Position numbers and translations under genes: made by a program. A DNA stretch of 64,000 bases, from contig DAVZGP010000015.1 of the NCBI GenBank assembly GCA_052274345.1, positions 1-64,000 on the forward strand, in the 5' to 3' direction. The notes beneath the pieces are model-generated. The model made no database searches and was not told the DNA's origin. It saw nothing but the letters and a program-made list of their open reading frames with translations. The stretch's first letter is position 1, and each line of letters begins with the position of its first letter. Below, piece after piece: positions 44,589 to 53,753 of this stretch. The DNA is from Clostridium_AD sp937920395 (GTDB taxonomy: Bacteria; Bacillota; Clostridia; Clostridiales; Clostridiaceae).

Positions 44589-46109
44589 ATGAAATACGAA
44601 TATAAAACACTTGCTGATATTAGACACAAGGTTTTTACTGCTGTAAGTAAAATGGCTTTTGAAGACAATTTAAAAGATATGGGAAATATTCCATATGAGA
44701 TTATTCCTGGAGATGTGGATAAGTTTAGAGAAAATACATTCATTGGAAGAGCAGTAGTTAGTGAGCGAATCCGCTTGGCAATGGGACTAAATTTAAGACC
44801 AAGTGATAAACCAAGAGCAATTACGGAAGGGTTAGAGGAGGCAATAAAGCCTTCAAAATATTATGAACCACCGCTTGTAAATATTATAAAATTTGCTTGT
44901 AATGCTTGCCCAACAAATAGCTATGAAGTTACAAATATGTGCCGTGGCTGCCTAGCGCACCCTTGCGTAGAAGTTTGTCCTAAGAGCGCAGTTAGTATAG
45001 TTAATGGAAAAAGTTTTATTGATCAGGAAAAATGTATAAAGTGTGGTTTATGTGCTAAGGCATGCCCATATTCAGCAATAATAAAACATGAGCGCCCATG
45101 TGCCAAGGCATGCGGAGTGGATGCAATACATTCAGATGAATATGACAGAGCATTAATAGATTATGATAAATGTGTTAGCTGTGGAATGTGTCTGGTAAAT
45201 TGTCCTTTTGGAGCAATATCTGATAAAAGCCAAATATTTCAACTAATTCAAGCAATTAATCAAGGTGAAGAAGTAATTGCAATTGTAGCTCCATCATATT
45301 TAGGACAGTTTGGTAAAAATGTTGGATTTAATGATTTCAAAAGAGCGATGATTAAAATTGGATTTAAAGATGTTGTTGAAGTTGCGATTGGTGCAGATAT
45401 TTGTACAATTGAGGAGGCAAATGATTTTATAGAAAATGTGCCTAAAAAACTTTCATTTATGGGTACTTCATGCTGCCCTGCGTGGTCTGTTATGGCTAAA
45501 AATTTATATCCGGAGTATGCCGAAAATATTTCAATGACTTTAACTCCAATGGTTTTTGCTGCTAGATTTGTGAGAGAAAAACATAAAGATGCAAAGATTG
45601 TTTTTGTTGGGCCATGTAGTGCGAAAAAATTAGAAGCTTCTAGAAAAAGTGTAAAAAGTGAAGTGGATTTTGTAATTACGTTTGAAGAATTATCTGGAAT
45701 GTTGGATGCCAAAGAAGTAGAAATAATTGGTACAGATAAGAGCTTAAATAATGAAGCAACTGGTTCTGGAAGAGGATTTGCTGTTGCAGGCGGAGTCGCT
45801 AAGGCTGTAGCTGATTTGATAGTAAAAGAGCATCCGGGATTAGAAGTGAAGATTAAAGCTGCAAATGGACTGAGAGAATGTAGGGAAATGTGTAATGATG
45901 CCACAAGAGGAAAGTATGATGGTTATCTCCTTGAAGGAATGGCGTGCCCGGGTGGTTGTGTAGCTGGAGCTGGGTGTATTGTCAAACCTAACGTAGCTGG
46001 TTCTCAGGTTAAACAAGCGACTAAGAATTCAGAACTTAAGATTTCAGATGAGTCTAAATATGCTGATAAGATTTACTTGTTAGATGAAAAAAGATTAGAG
46101 GAAGAATAG
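44589..46109 (+). CDS. Monomeric [FeFe] hydrogenase, group B type (506 aa)
   Basis: Iron hydrogenase that makes or oxidises H2, probably with ferredoxin. The N-terminal half has ferredoxin-like cysteine motifs for 4Fe-4S clusters (CRGCLAHPCVEVCP, CIKCGLCAKACP, CVSCGMCLVNCP). The H-cluster motifs are TSCCPAW (from about 292), GPCSAKK (about 341) and MACPGGCVAGAG (about 451). The second has GPC rather than the MPC of group A, which with the short N-terminus points to group B. No maturation gene (hydE, F, G) is in the window. AAAAGGAG precedes the ATG; a terminator follows. Confidence 0.9.
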   Translation: MKYEYKTLADIRHKVFTAVSKMAFEDNLKDMGNIPYEIIPGDVDKFRENTFIGRAVVSERIRLAMGLNLRPSDKPRAITEGLEEAIKPSKYYEPPLVNIIKFACNACPTNSYEVTNMCRGCLAHPCVEVCPKSAVSIVNGKSFIDQEKCIKCGLCAKACPYSAIIKHERPCAKACGVDAIHSDEYDRALIDYDKCVSCGMCLVNCPFGAISDKSQIFQLIQAINQGEEVIAIVAPSYLGQFGKNVGFNDFKRAMIKIGFKDVVEVAIGADICTIEEANDFIENVPKKLSFMGTSCCPAWSVMAKNLYPEYAENISMTLTPMVFAARFVREKHKDAKIVFVGPCSAKKLEASRKSVKSEVDFVITFEELSGMLDAKEVEIIGTDKSLNNEATGSGRGFAVAGGVAKAVADLIVKEHPGLEVKIKAANGLRECREMCNDATRGKYDGYLLEGMACPGGCVAGAGCIVKPNVAGSQVKQATKNSELKISDESKYADKIYLLDEKRLEEE

Positions 46110-46133
46110 AAAATAAATATTTTTGATGCGATG

Positions 46134-46159
46134 GAACCCCCTTGAATTCAGGGGGTTTC
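46134..46159 (+). terminator. Intrinsic terminator of the hydrogenase gene
   Basis: GAACCCCC-TTGAATTCA-GGGGGTTTC stem, then TTTGTTTTT. The preceding TTTTTGATGCGATGG matches the element at 21.9 kb. Confidence 0.88.
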
Positions 46160-46359
46160 TTTGTTTTTGGATTACATTTGAGCATTAGTACAATAGGGTT
46201 TCTACCTACCATCTTAAGTATATCAATTTTGGGGGTAAGTTTGTTTGAAAGTGTGATTGGTGGTATGCTTGGATATGGAATTTTAATAATAATTAGTAGG
46301 ATGTCATTTACATTTACAAACCGCATTCTTAATAGGGTTGAAAAATAAAGGAGATTATT

Positions 46360-47088
46360 ATGAAAAGAATTGCAATAATATCAGATATTCATGGAAATTT
46401 ACCTGCACTCGAAGCAGTGTTTAAAGATATTAGTGATAGAGGAATTAAAACGATTTATTGTCTTGGAGATTTAGCTGGAAAAGGGCCTAGTTCTCCAGAG
46501 GTAGTAGATAAAATCAGAGAACATTGTGTAGTTGTAATTAAAGGTAATTGGGATTATTACATGGCTGAAGAATATAATGAACCTTTAATGTGGCATAAAA
46601 AGAAATTAGGAGCCCAAAGGTTAAAATATATGAAAGAGTTACCTATATATAAGGAATTTTATATGAGTGGAAAATTATTAAGATTATGTCATGCTTCTCC
46701 AAATGATCTTTTTCATAGAGTATATCTTTCAACCGAGAAAAGTGAACGAATGAAATTATTTACACCGACGCCAACGCTAGATATTGAAGCAGATGTAGTT
46801 GGATATGGAGATATACATAAAGCACACATAGATACTTTTAATGGAAAAACTACTTTTAATGTTGGAAGTGTGGGTAATCCACTGGACATAACCCAATCCT
46901 CATATGCAATAATTGAGGGTAAACTTAACGATAAAATTAAATCATCATTTCTTATATCTCTTGTTAGGGTTCCATATAACATAGATTTAGCTATCAAACA
47001 TGCTAGAATAACTGATATGCCAGATAAGGAAGAATATATTAATGAATTAAATACTGCAATATATAGAGGTCATAATATTAATACATAA
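46360..47088 (+). CDS. Calcineurin-like metallophosphoesterase (242 aa)
   Basis: YfcE/ApaH-like phosphodiesterase fold. Metal-site motifs: IISDIHGNLPALEAV, CLGDLAGKGP, VIKGNWDYY, LCHASPNDLF and YGDIHKAH. These correspond to the D-x-H, G-D-x-x-G, G-N-x-D, H and G-x-x-H set. NVGSVGNPLDITQSSYAII near the end is the usual closing strand pair. The substrate is unknown (cAMP-, Ap4A- or phosphoprotein-like activities occur in the family). AAAGGAG precedes the ATG; single gene with a terminator. Confidence 0.87.
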   Translation: MKRIAIISDIHGNLPALEAVFKDISDRGIKTIYCLGDLAGKGPSSPEVVDKIREHCVVVIKGNWDYYMAEEYNEPLMWHKKKLGAQRLKYMKELPIYKEFYMSGKLLRLCHASPNDLFHRVYLSTEKSERMKLFTPTPTLDIEADVVGYGDIHKAHIDTFNGKTTFNVGSVGNPLDITQSSYAIIEGKLNDKIKSSFLISLVRVPYNIDLAIKHARITDMPDKEEYINELNTAIYRGHNINT

Positions 47089-47133
47089 TTTTTATAACTA
47101 AAAAAGCATCAATATCATAAGGTGAAATTAATT

Positions 47134-47170
47134 AATAAAAACGCTATGATAAAATCATAGAGTTTTTATT
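47134..47170. terminator. Bidirectional terminator
   Basis: AATAAAAACGCTATGAT pairs with ATCATAGAGTTTTTATT (one mismatch) between convergent genes. Confidence 0.85.
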
Positions 47171-47190
47171 GAGTTAAAATAAATTTAAGT

Positions 47191-47559
47191 TTAGTGCAAC
47201 ATACCAAAAATCGCACCTGAAATAAAAGGTATTAGCCAAATAAACCATACAATAATACTAAATTTATGGAAATTAGTTTTAGCTTTTTCTTCATTCTTAA
47301 TCAAAACGATTGTTGCCCAAAGTGCATGTAAAAGCATTAAAATTATTGCTAACAAACCTGTTATGCCGTGAAAATTAATTTTAAAACCTTCGTTTACAAT
47401 TTTACTCATAAGTGTTGTTCCTAAAGTATCAAATACCAAGCCTAAGTAAAAAACTAACAAATGCCATTTTTTTAGTTTACCTTGTCTTTTTTCACTCCAT
47501 ACACCGATTGTATAAAATATAAGTGCTAACGTAATAGAAATAATTGCATAGAGTAACAT
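47191..47559 (-). CDS. Four-helix membrane protein, HsmA-like (TIGR03987) family (122 aa)
   Basis: Small membrane protein with four hydrophobic helices: LLYAIISITLALIFYTIGVW, HLLVFYLGLVFDTLGTTL, ITGLLAIILMLLHALWATIVL and the C-terminal IIVWFIWLIPFISGAIFG. The pattern with an intramembrane His and Asp fits the HsmA/TIGR03987 group, whose role is not established. A TTG five codons upstream is in frame but overlaps the GAGAGGT binding site; ATG at 47559 is preferred. Single gene. Confidence 0.7.
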   Translation of the reverse strand: MLLYAIISITLALIFYTIGVWSEKRQGKLKKWHLLVFYLGLVFDTLGTTLMSKIVNEGFKINFHGITGLLAIILMLLHALWATIVLIKNEEKAKTNFHKFSIIVWFIWLIPFISGAIFGMLH

Positions 47560-47798
47560 AATAATACCTCTCAATTTATAGCTTTTTTAATTTAAATTCA
47601 TATGGATATTGTTGATTATAAAATAATTAATACTATGTGTCAATATAATTTTATTGGAATAGAAATAATGTTATTATTATCATATAGAGTAACAAATTGT
47701 TTTTTAGGAAAAGATTTTGGTAGTATACTAATGATTGGAAAGATAATTTGTATGGATTAAATAGATAAACTTACAAATATAATTTAGGAGGGAAAAAT

Positions 47799-49157
47799 AT
47801 GATAGATTTAGAAACTCTAAGTGTAGAAGAAATGACTGGCCTTAATTACATGTGCTCATGTGGCAAAAATCATAGTGTAGGTATAGAAACTATAAAGGTT
47901 GGAGGTGGTGTTATAAATCTGTTGCCAAATGTAATGGAACGTTATGAAGGAATGAAAGTGTTTATAATAGAAGATACTCATACTTATGATGTTGCTGGTG
48001 AAAAAGTAGAAAATTTATTAAAAAATAAGTTTAAAATAAATAAATACATATTTAAAGAAGAGCATTTACATCCTAATGAATTATCTTTTGGTAAATTAAT
48101 ATTAGCAATTCCTATAGATACGTCAATTATAATTGCAGTAGGTTCTGGAACTATTAATGATATTTCAAGGTTCCTAAGTTATAAGCTTGGCATTCCTTAT
48201 GTAATTGTGGGGACAGCACCATCAATGGATGGTTACGCATCAGTAGTATCACCACTTATTAGGGATGGAGTAAAAGTTACTTATGACGCTGCATATCCAC
48301 TCGCAATTATTTGCGATATTGACATTATGAAGAGGGCACCCATGCAAATGCTTCAGGCGGGACTTGGAGATATCTTAGGCAAATATACAGCATTAGCTGA
48401 TTGGCATGTTGCGAACATTTTAAATGATGAATATTTCTGCCTTGAAGTTGAAAAATTAGTAATGAGTACTTTAAAAAAGTGCGAGGAAGCTGCAGCTGGA
48501 GTTACAAGTAGAGATTTTAAAACCGTAAAAAACATAACTGAAGCATTAATTTTATCAGGGATTGCTATTGGAATGGTTGGAGCCTCAAGACCCGCATCTG
48601 GAGGAGAACACTATATGTCACATTGTTTTGAGATGATGTTTATGAATAGTGGGAATAATACAAAATGGCTTCACGGTAATACAGTAGGTGTAGGTGTTGG
48701 AATTGTAGCTTATGCATATAAATATGCAAGAGATATAGATATTAATGAAATGCTTGAAAAGGGTGACTATTTACATCTCGATAAAAATAAATGGATGAAA
48801 AATATTATAGATGTATTTACTATAAGTGGTGAAAATATTATTGAATTTAAGCAAGGTAGTATTAATTTTAATGAGAAAGAAAGAGAAGTTACTATGCAAA
48901 AGATAGTATCTAAGTGGGATGATATAAAAAATATTTGTGATGTATTTGTACCAGAGCCTACTGAAATAATTAAAACTTTGAAAAAAGCAGGAGCAGTGTG
49001 GAATCCTAAAGATTTGGGGTTTGACAAAGAAATATTTAGAAAAAGTTTTATTGCTGCAAAGGATATGCGTAATAGATATGGTATTCTTCAGCTTCTTGAA
49101 GACATAGGAAAAATTGATGACGCTGCCGATTATATAACAAATATTTATTATAAATAA
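47799..49157 (+). CDS. egsA: sn-Glycerol-1-phosphate dehydrogenase (AraM/EgsA type), 452 aa
   Basis: NAD(P)-linked, metal-dependent reductase of dihydroxyacetone phosphate to glycerol-1-phosphate. It belongs to the iron-containing alcohol dehydrogenase fold. Seen: IIAVGSGTINDISRFLSYK (nucleotide loop), IVGTAPSMDGYASVVSPL (signature of the subgroup), and metal ligands in AGLGDILGKYTALADWH, GGEHYMSHCFEMMF and WLHGNTVGVGVG. Bacterial members make unusual lipids such as heptaprenylglyceryl phosphate or feed arabinose clusters; neither partner lies here. AGGAGGG before the ATG; a terminator follows. Confidence 0.85.
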   Translation: MIDLETLSVEEMTGLNYMCSCGKNHSVGIETIKVGGGVINLLPNVMERYEGMKVFIIEDTHTYDVAGEKVENLLKNKFKINKYIFKEEHLHPNELSFGKLILAIPIDTSIIIAVGSGTINDISRFLSYKLGIPYVIVGTAPSMDGYASVVSPLIRDGVKVTYDAAYPLAIICDIDIMKRAPMQMLQAGLGDILGKYTALADWHVANILNDEYFCLEVEKLVMSTLKKCEEAAAGVTSRDFKTVKNITEALILSGIAIGMVGASRPASGGEHYMSHCFEMMFMNSGNNTKWLHGNTVGVGVGIVAYAYKYARDIDINEMLEKGDYLHLDKNKWMKNIIDVFTISGENIIEFKQGSINFNEKEREVTMQKIVSKWDDIKNICDVFVPEPTEIIKTLKKAGAVWNPKDLGFDKEIFRKSFIAAKDMRNRYGILQLLEDIGKIDDAADYITNIYYK

Positions 49158-49170
49158 AATAAAATTTCTA

Positions 49171-49212
49171 TTAAGGTAATCATGTTGAAATGAATTCGAC
49201 ATGATTACCTTT
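49171..49212 (+). terminator. Intrinsic terminator
   Basis: AAGGTAATCATGT and ACATGATTACCTT form a 13-bp stem followed by T-rich sequence. Confidence 0.9.
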
Positions 49213-49271
49213 TTCTTTACTTTAGTGTTTGTTTAGACTAAAATACAAAACAATACACGCTAAATTTTTAA

Positions 49272-49310
49272 AACTGTTTGTTTGTAATTATATGCAAATA
49301 GCAAACAGTT
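49272..49310. repeat. Inverted repeat upstream of the serine recombinase gene
   Basis: AACTGTTTG and CAAACAGTT are 21 bases apart, about 95 bases before the recombinase start. An AAACTGTTGTATACTGTTT stretch lies just after the gene (50011-50029). These could be res-like crossover sites or operators. Confidence 0.5.
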
Positions 49311-49403
49311 GTCCAACATGGTATACTTTAAACGGAAAATATGTTAATATATAGTAAAATATATGACGAATATAAAGTTAATATAATAAAAGGGGTTGTT
49401 TAT

Positions 49404-49967
49404 ATGAACATTGCTTATACCAGGGTAAGTTCAAATCAGCAAAGTGACGACAGACAATTTTCAGAACTTAAAAATTACAAAATAGAAAAATGGTTCAATG
49501 AAAAATTAACTACAGTCGAAATCTGCCCACAATTAAAAGCAATGCTTGACTTTATAAGGCCTGGAGATACAATTTTCGTGTGTAATTTTAGTAGGATTGC
49601 TAGATCAACTAATGAACTTCTTGTTTTAGGTAAACGATTAGAAAGTAAGGGAATTTATTTAAGAAGCATTGATGAAAAATTAGATACTAGTACCGCAACG
49701 GGTAAACTTATGTTTACTATGATTGATTCAATTATCGAGTTTCAAAAGACTACTTTATTAGAACATCAAAAAAAAGGTATTGCCATTGCAAAGGCAAATG
49801 GAAAATACAAAGGCCGTAAAAAAATAAATTATCCATCAAATTGGGAAGATATTTATAAAAAGTACAAGGACAGAGAATTAACAGGAACTAGATCAATGGA
49901 GTTATTAAAACTTAAAAGAAATACTTTTTATAAGCTGGTTGATGAATATAAAAAACAAAATAAGTAA
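49404..49967 (+). CDS. Serine recombinase, resolvase/invertase family (187 aa)
   Basis: Small serine recombinase with the catalytic Ser9 in NIAYTRVSSNQQSDDRQ, the arginine-bearing VCNFSRIARSTNEL, and the E helix around DSIIEFQKTTLLEHQKKGI. It ends in a helix-turn-helix (TGTRSMELLKLKRNTFYKLV). The length fits resolvases and invertases rather than large integrases. The frame opens earlier, but AAAAGGGG before ATG 49404 fixes the start. No transposase is adjacent, so it is a lone resolvase, possibly a remnant of a plasmid or transposon. Confidence 0.85.
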   Translation: MNIAYTRVSSNQQSDDRQFSELKNYKIEKWFNEKLTTVEICPQLKAMLDFIRPGDTIFVCNFSRIARSTNELLVLGKRLESKGIYLRSIDEKLDTSTATGKLMFTMIDSIIEFQKTTLLEHQKKGIAIAKANGKYKGRKKINYPSNWEDIYKKYKDRELTGTRSMELLKLKRNTFYKLVDEYKKQNK

Positions 49968-50088
49968 GAATAGAAAAAAATTAAGAAATGTTATATATAG
50001 AAAAATAGTGAAACTGTTGTATACTGTTTATAAAGGTATTAATTAAGTAATGTAAAGAAGTGATTTTTTATTAAAAAGGGGTATAAAA

Positions 50089-50601
50089 ATGATAAGGGAT
50101 GCAAATTTAAATGATTTACCTGATATTTTAGAAATTTATAATGATGCAATATTACATACGACAGCTGTATATGCTTATAAAGCGCTCACTATTGAAGAGA
50201 GAATACAATGGTATGAAAAAAAGATTCAAGAGGGATATCCTATAATTGTAGTTGAGGAAAATAGTAAGGTAATTGGATTTGCTACATATGGTTCATTCAG
50301 ACCATTTCCGGCATTTAAATACACTATTGAACATTCTATTTATGTTAATGAAAAACACTTCAATAAAGGTATAGGAACCATACTACTTAAAGAGATTATA
50401 CGGATTTGTGATGAAAGAAAAATTTCAACTATGGTAGCTGGAATTGATGATTCAAATGATAAAAGTATCAGAATGCATGAAAAGTTAGGGTTTAAATATT
50501 CAGGTACTATAAATAGGGCGGGATATAAATTTGAGAAATGGCTTAATCTAGTTTTTTATCAATTAGAACTTAAAGGCCCTGATAATCCAATTGAGAATTA
50601 A
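50089..50601 (+). CDS. GNAT N-acetyltransferase, phosphinothricin acetyltransferase-like (170 aa)
   Basis: Acetyl-CoA-dependent enzyme of the Pat/Bar/YwnH group, which acetylates methionine sulfoximine, sulfone or phosphinothricin. Seen: MIRDANLNDLPDILEIYNDA at the start, the group mark YGSFRPFPAFKYTIEHSIYV, then the acetyl-CoA loop KHFNKGIGTILLKEII (Q/R-x-x-G-x-G/A), and LGFKYSGTINRAGYKF. The ATG follows AAAAAGGGG. Followed by a Nudix gene 34 bases on; the two may share a transcript. Confidence 0.85.
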   Translation: MIRDANLNDLPDILEIYNDAILHTTAVYAYKALTIEERIQWYEKKIQEGYPIIVVEENSKVIGFATYGSFRPFPAFKYTIEHSIYVNEKHFNKGIGTILLKEIIRICDERKISTMVAGIDDSNDKSIRMHEKLGFKYSGTINRAGYKFEKWLNLVFYQLELKGPDNPIEN

Positions 50602-50635
50602 ATAATACAATTACATAGAAAGTAGGGAAGACATC

Positions 50636-51148
50636 ATGGGTGAATTATGTGATATTTACGATATTAACGGTAAAAAAACTGGAAAAGTCTTTGAGCGTGG
50701 TCAAAATTTAAATGATGGTGAATTACAGCTAGTCACTGATATTTGGATTATTAATAATAAATCGCAAATACTAATCCAAAAGAGATCAAAGGATAAAGTG
50801 ATTTCTCCAAATATTTGGGCAACCCATGGTGGATGTGTAGCTACTAATGAGACTAGTTTAAATGGTTGTATAAGAGAGGCTCATGAAGAAATTGGAATTT
50901 TACTTAATATTAAAGATATACAACTATTAACTAGAAGTATTAGTGATACTTTAATAATGGATAGCTATATAGTGATACATGAATTTAATATTTCATTAGC
51001 TATATTACAAGTAGAAGAAGTTGGCGACCTAAAATGGGTATCTCTTAATGAATTAAAGGATATGGTTAAAAATAAGTGCTTTTTTAATTATCTAGAACTA
51101 CCATATGTAATTAAGTTTATTAATAGTCAAAAATTGAACAAGAAATAA
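50636..51148 (+). CDS. Nudix hydrolase (170 aa)
   Basis: The Nudix box is complete: GGCVATNETSLNGCIREAHE followed by EIGI (G-x5-E-x7-REUxEExGU). The start GELCDIYDINGKKTGKVFERG and the LVTDIWIINNKSQILIQKRS strand match the YfcD/isopentenyl-isomerase-like branch. The substrate is a nucleoside diphosphate derivative of unknown kind. A GTAGGGAAG segment precedes the ATG as a moderate binding site. It lies between the acetyltransferase and the alkyltransferase-like genes. Confidence 0.86.
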   Translation: MGELCDIYDINGKKTGKVFERGQNLNDGELQLVTDIWIINNKSQILIQKRSKDKVISPNIWATHGGCVATNETSLNGCIREAHEEIGILLNIKDIQLLTRSISDTLIMDSYIVIHEFNISLAILQVEEVGDLKWVSLNELKDMVKNKCFFNYLELPYVIKFINSQKLNKK

Positions 51149-51216
51149 TAGTGGTTATACATAATTATTTATAAATTATTAAAATTTACTTTATTACCCA
51201 ATAGAAAGGGGCTAAT

Positions 51217-51519
51217 ATGGAACCTTTTACAGAGAGAGTTGTAGAAATAATTAAAGGTATACCTGAGGGAAAGGTGATGACTTACGGTCAAATTGCAGCT
51301 CAAGCTGGAAGTCCTAGAGGAGCAAGGCAAGTAGTTAGGGTTCTTCATACCTTAAGTAAAAAATATAAACTGCCTTGGTATAGAGTTGTAAACATAAAAG
51401 GGGAGATTAGTATCAATGATTGTGAATCTCATAATGTGCAGAGGATGTTTCTTGAAAGTGAAGGTATAAAATTTAATGAACACAATGTTATAGATCTGAA
51501 TGAATTTCAATATCATTAG
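51217..51519 (+). CDS. Alkyltransferase-like protein (ATL), MGMT family (100 aa)
   Basis: DNA-binding domain of the O6-alkylguanine transferase family without catalytic activity. The active-site PCHR is PWYR here (P53-W54-Y55-R56), the replacement that defines ATL proteins, which flag O6-alkylguanine for nucleotide excision repair. The helix-turn-helix GKVMTYGQIAAQAG and SPRGARQVVRVLH are normal. Length (about 100 aa) fits. GAAAGGGG lies before the ATG. A terminator follows. Confidence 0.9.
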   Translation: MEPFTERVVEIIKGIPEGKVMTYGQIAAQAGSPRGARQVVRVLHTLSKKYKLPWYRVVNIKGEISINDCESHNVQRMFLESEGIKFNEHNVIDLNEFQYH

Positions 51520-51570
51520 CACTGCAAGTTGTATGGATTTTACATTATAGATATTTGACTAAAACAATCA

Positions 51571-51601
51571 AAAATACTCCATAATAGTTTATGGAGTATT
51601 T
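51571..51601. terminator. Intrinsic terminator
   Basis: AAAATACTCCATAA-TAG-TTTATGGAGTATTT hairpin between convergent genes. Confidence 0.85.
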
Positions 51602-51650
51602 ATACTACTAATATTATTATAATAAGTACATAATTAATAGAAAGTAGTTG

Positions 51651-51857
51651 CTATGCTTTTTTACTTCTGAATATAAACACGATAATATTAACAGCAGATA
51701 GTCCTACTAAGATGTATATAAATCTAGCAAGGAATGGAATAGCTCCAAAGATGGTGCTAACTAGGTTGAAATTTAATAACCCTAAAAGTCCCCAGTTTAA
51801 TGCACCAACCAATACAAATATAAATGAAAGTTTGTCTATAGTAGTAAGCTTATACAT
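51651..51857 (-). CDS. DUF378 membrane protein (68 aa)
   Basis: Two membrane helices with the DUF378 pattern: TIDKLSFIFVLVGALNWGLLG then FNLVSTIFG and IYILVGLSAVNIIVFIF. The N-W-G motif is the mark of the family, whose role is unknown. A GTG four codons upstream overlaps the GGGGG binding site; ATG 51857 is the likely start. Single gene, divergent from purB. Confidence 0.82.
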   Translation of the reverse strand: MYKLTTIDKLSFIFVLVGALNWGLLGLLNFNLVSTIFGAIPFLARFIYILVGLSAVNIIVFIFRSKKA

Positions 51858-52096
51858 AATTACCCCCACACTATTATAATTATTTCTAGTTGTTTAAATT
51901 ATATTAGAAATATAATATTTTAGAACTACTTAATGATTTCTTTAAGGTATTATTAATATGTGTGGAGATGTATTTATAATTCAGAAGATTATATAACTAG
52001 CTTATACGAACATTTACATTACTATTGGCAATATTGTATGTTATAATATGAATGATAATCGTTTTATATCTTAATATGTACGTGTGGAGGCAAAAT

Positions 52097-53527
52097 ATGA
52101 GAAATACTTATAATACACCATTAAATAGTAGATACGCATCGAAAGAAATGAGTTTCTTATTTTCAGATGATATGAAATTTAAAACTTGGAGAAAGCTTTG
52201 GGTTGCATTAGCTGAAGGTGAAAAATTATTAGGACTTAATATAACGCAGGCTCAAATAAGCGAACTTAAAGCCAATGTTGATAATGTGAATTATGAAGTT
52301 GCTGAAGAAAAAGAAAAAGAAATAAGACATGACGTAATGAGCCATGTATATGCATATGGGGTCCAATGTCCAACTGCAAAGGGGATAATACATTTAGGGG
52401 CTACTAGCTGTTATGTAGGCGATAACACAGATCTTATCATAATGAAAAAGGCTTTATTGTTAATTAAAAAGAAATTAGTTAATGTAATTAGTAAATCATC
52501 AACATTTGCATTAAAATATAAAGATATTCCTACTTTAGGTTACACTCATCTGCAACCAGCACAATTAACTACTGTAGGTAAAAGAGCAACACTATGGATT
52601 CAAGATTTAGTTATGGATTTAGAAAATTTGGATTTTGTAATTGATAATATTAAGTTACTTGGAGTAAAGGGGACTACCGGAACTCAAGCTAGTTTTATGA
52701 ACTTATTTGAAAATGATGAGAAAAAGGTTAAAGACTTAGATAAATATGTAGCAAATAAAATGGGATTTGTTGATACATATCCAGTTACTGGTCAAACTTA
52801 TTCTAGAAAAGTAGATTCTATAATACTAAATACACTTTCAGAAATAGCTCAAAGTGCTTATAAATTTAGTAATGATTTAAGAATACTTCAAAGTATGAAA
52901 GAATTAGAAGAGCCATTTGAGAAAAAACAAATCGGATCTTCTGCAATGGCATACAAAAGGAATCCTATGCGTTCTGAACGAATTAGTTCACTTTCTAGGT
53001 ACATTATAGTAGATTCATTAAATCCTGCTATAACAGCTGCAACACAGTGGTTTGAGCGAACACTAGATGATTCAGCTAATAAGAGAATATCTGTGGCTGA
53101 AGCGTTCCTTGCACTTGATGGAGTATTAAATTTATATATGAATATAGCAGGGAACATGGTTGTATATGAAAAGGTAATTACTTCTCATGTAAACCATGAG
53201 TTACCATTTATGGCTACAGAAAACATCCTTATGGAAGCAGTTAAAAAGGGCGGAGATAGACAAGATCTTCATGAACACCTTAGAGTTCATTCTATGGCTG
53301 CAGCAAAACGTGTCAAAGAAGAAGGGCTAAATAATGATCTTATAGAAAGAATTATAAATGATCCAATCTTTAAGATGTCAAAAGAAGAGATTATAGCTGT
53401 TATTGATCCAATTAAATTTGTTGGAAGGGCTCCAAGTCAAGTAGTAGACTTTATAGCTGAATATGTAAATCCAATACTCGCAGCTAATAAAGATGCAATT
53501 GGCGTTGAAACCGCTATAAACGTATAA
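52097..53527 (+). CDS. purB: Adenylosuccinate lyase (476 aa)
   Basis: Catalyses two fumarate-releasing steps of purine synthesis (SAICAR to AICAR, and adenylosuccinate to AMP). The fumarase/aspartase signature is SSAMAYKRNPMRSERIS. HDVMSHVYAY, HLGATSCYVGDNTD and GYTHLQPAQLTTVGKR supply the catalytic His and substrate loop. It belongs to the longer, eukaryote-like PurB branch common in clostridia. A frame extends back to 52052, but GTGGAGG before ATG 52097 fits better. It is away from other pur genes; a terminator follows. Confidence 0.93.
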   Translation: MRNTYNTPLNSRYASKEMSFLFSDDMKFKTWRKLWVALAEGEKLLGLNITQAQISELKANVDNVNYEVAEEKEKEIRHDVMSHVYAYGVQCPTAKGIIHLGATSCYVGDNTDLIIMKKALLLIKKKLVNVISKSSTFALKYKDIPTLGYTHLQPAQLTTVGKRATLWIQDLVMDLENLDFVIDNIKLLGVKGTTGTQASFMNLFENDEKKVKDLDKYVANKMGFVDTYPVTGQTYSRKVDSIILNTLSEIAQSAYKFSNDLRILQSMKELEEPFEKKQIGSSAMAYKRNPMRSERISSLSRYIIVDSLNPAITAATQWFERTLDDSANKRISVAEAFLALDGVLNLYMNIAGNMVVYEKVITSHVNHELPFMATENILMEAVKKGGDRQDLHEHLRVHSMAAAKRVKEEGLNNDLIERIINDPIFKMSKEEIIAVIDPIKFVGRAPSQVVDFIAEYVNPILAANKDAIGVETAINV

Positions 53528-53546
53528 TATTATATAATTTAAACTT

Positions 53547-53582
53547 TAAAAAGCTATCAGTAAAAAAACTGGTAGCTTTTTA
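53547..53582 (+). terminator. Intrinsic terminator of purB
   Basis: AAAAAGCTATCAGT and ACTGGTAGCTTTTT pair around A6 (one G-T pair). Confidence 0.88.
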
Positions 53583-53698
53583 ATTTCATAAAAATAAATA
53601 GTAAAATATCATTAATACAGGAGTAAAAACCATAGATAAAGAAAAACAGTTTAATTATATTTCAAAAAAACATGATTTTTACCCCTCTTTTGTAGTAT

Positions 53699-53734
53699 AA
53701 TAATGTCGTGAAATGTAAGTTTCACGACATTATT
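53699..53734. repeat. Perfect 15-bp inverted repeat at the recombinase promoter
   Basis: AATAATGTCGTGAAA, six bases, then its exact reverse complement. A TATAAT box at 53696-53701 overlaps the left arm, so the repeat spans the expected start site. No T run follows, so it is not a terminator. It looks like an operator, a recombinase site, or a 5' mRNA hairpin. Confidence 0.7.
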
Positions 53735-53753
53735 ACGTATTTTGGAGGTAGCT

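Noticed and set aside
45260..45904. 214-codon ORF antisense to the hydrogenase gene
   Set aside because: The hydrogenase frame on the other strand carries all catalytic motifs; the antisense frame is a shadow.
46142..46348. 68-codon hydrophobic ORF after the hydrogenase gene, vaguely like a prepilin peptidase helix
   Set aside because: It starts at a TTG inside the hydrogenase terminator with no binding site; the likeness is only hydrophobicity.
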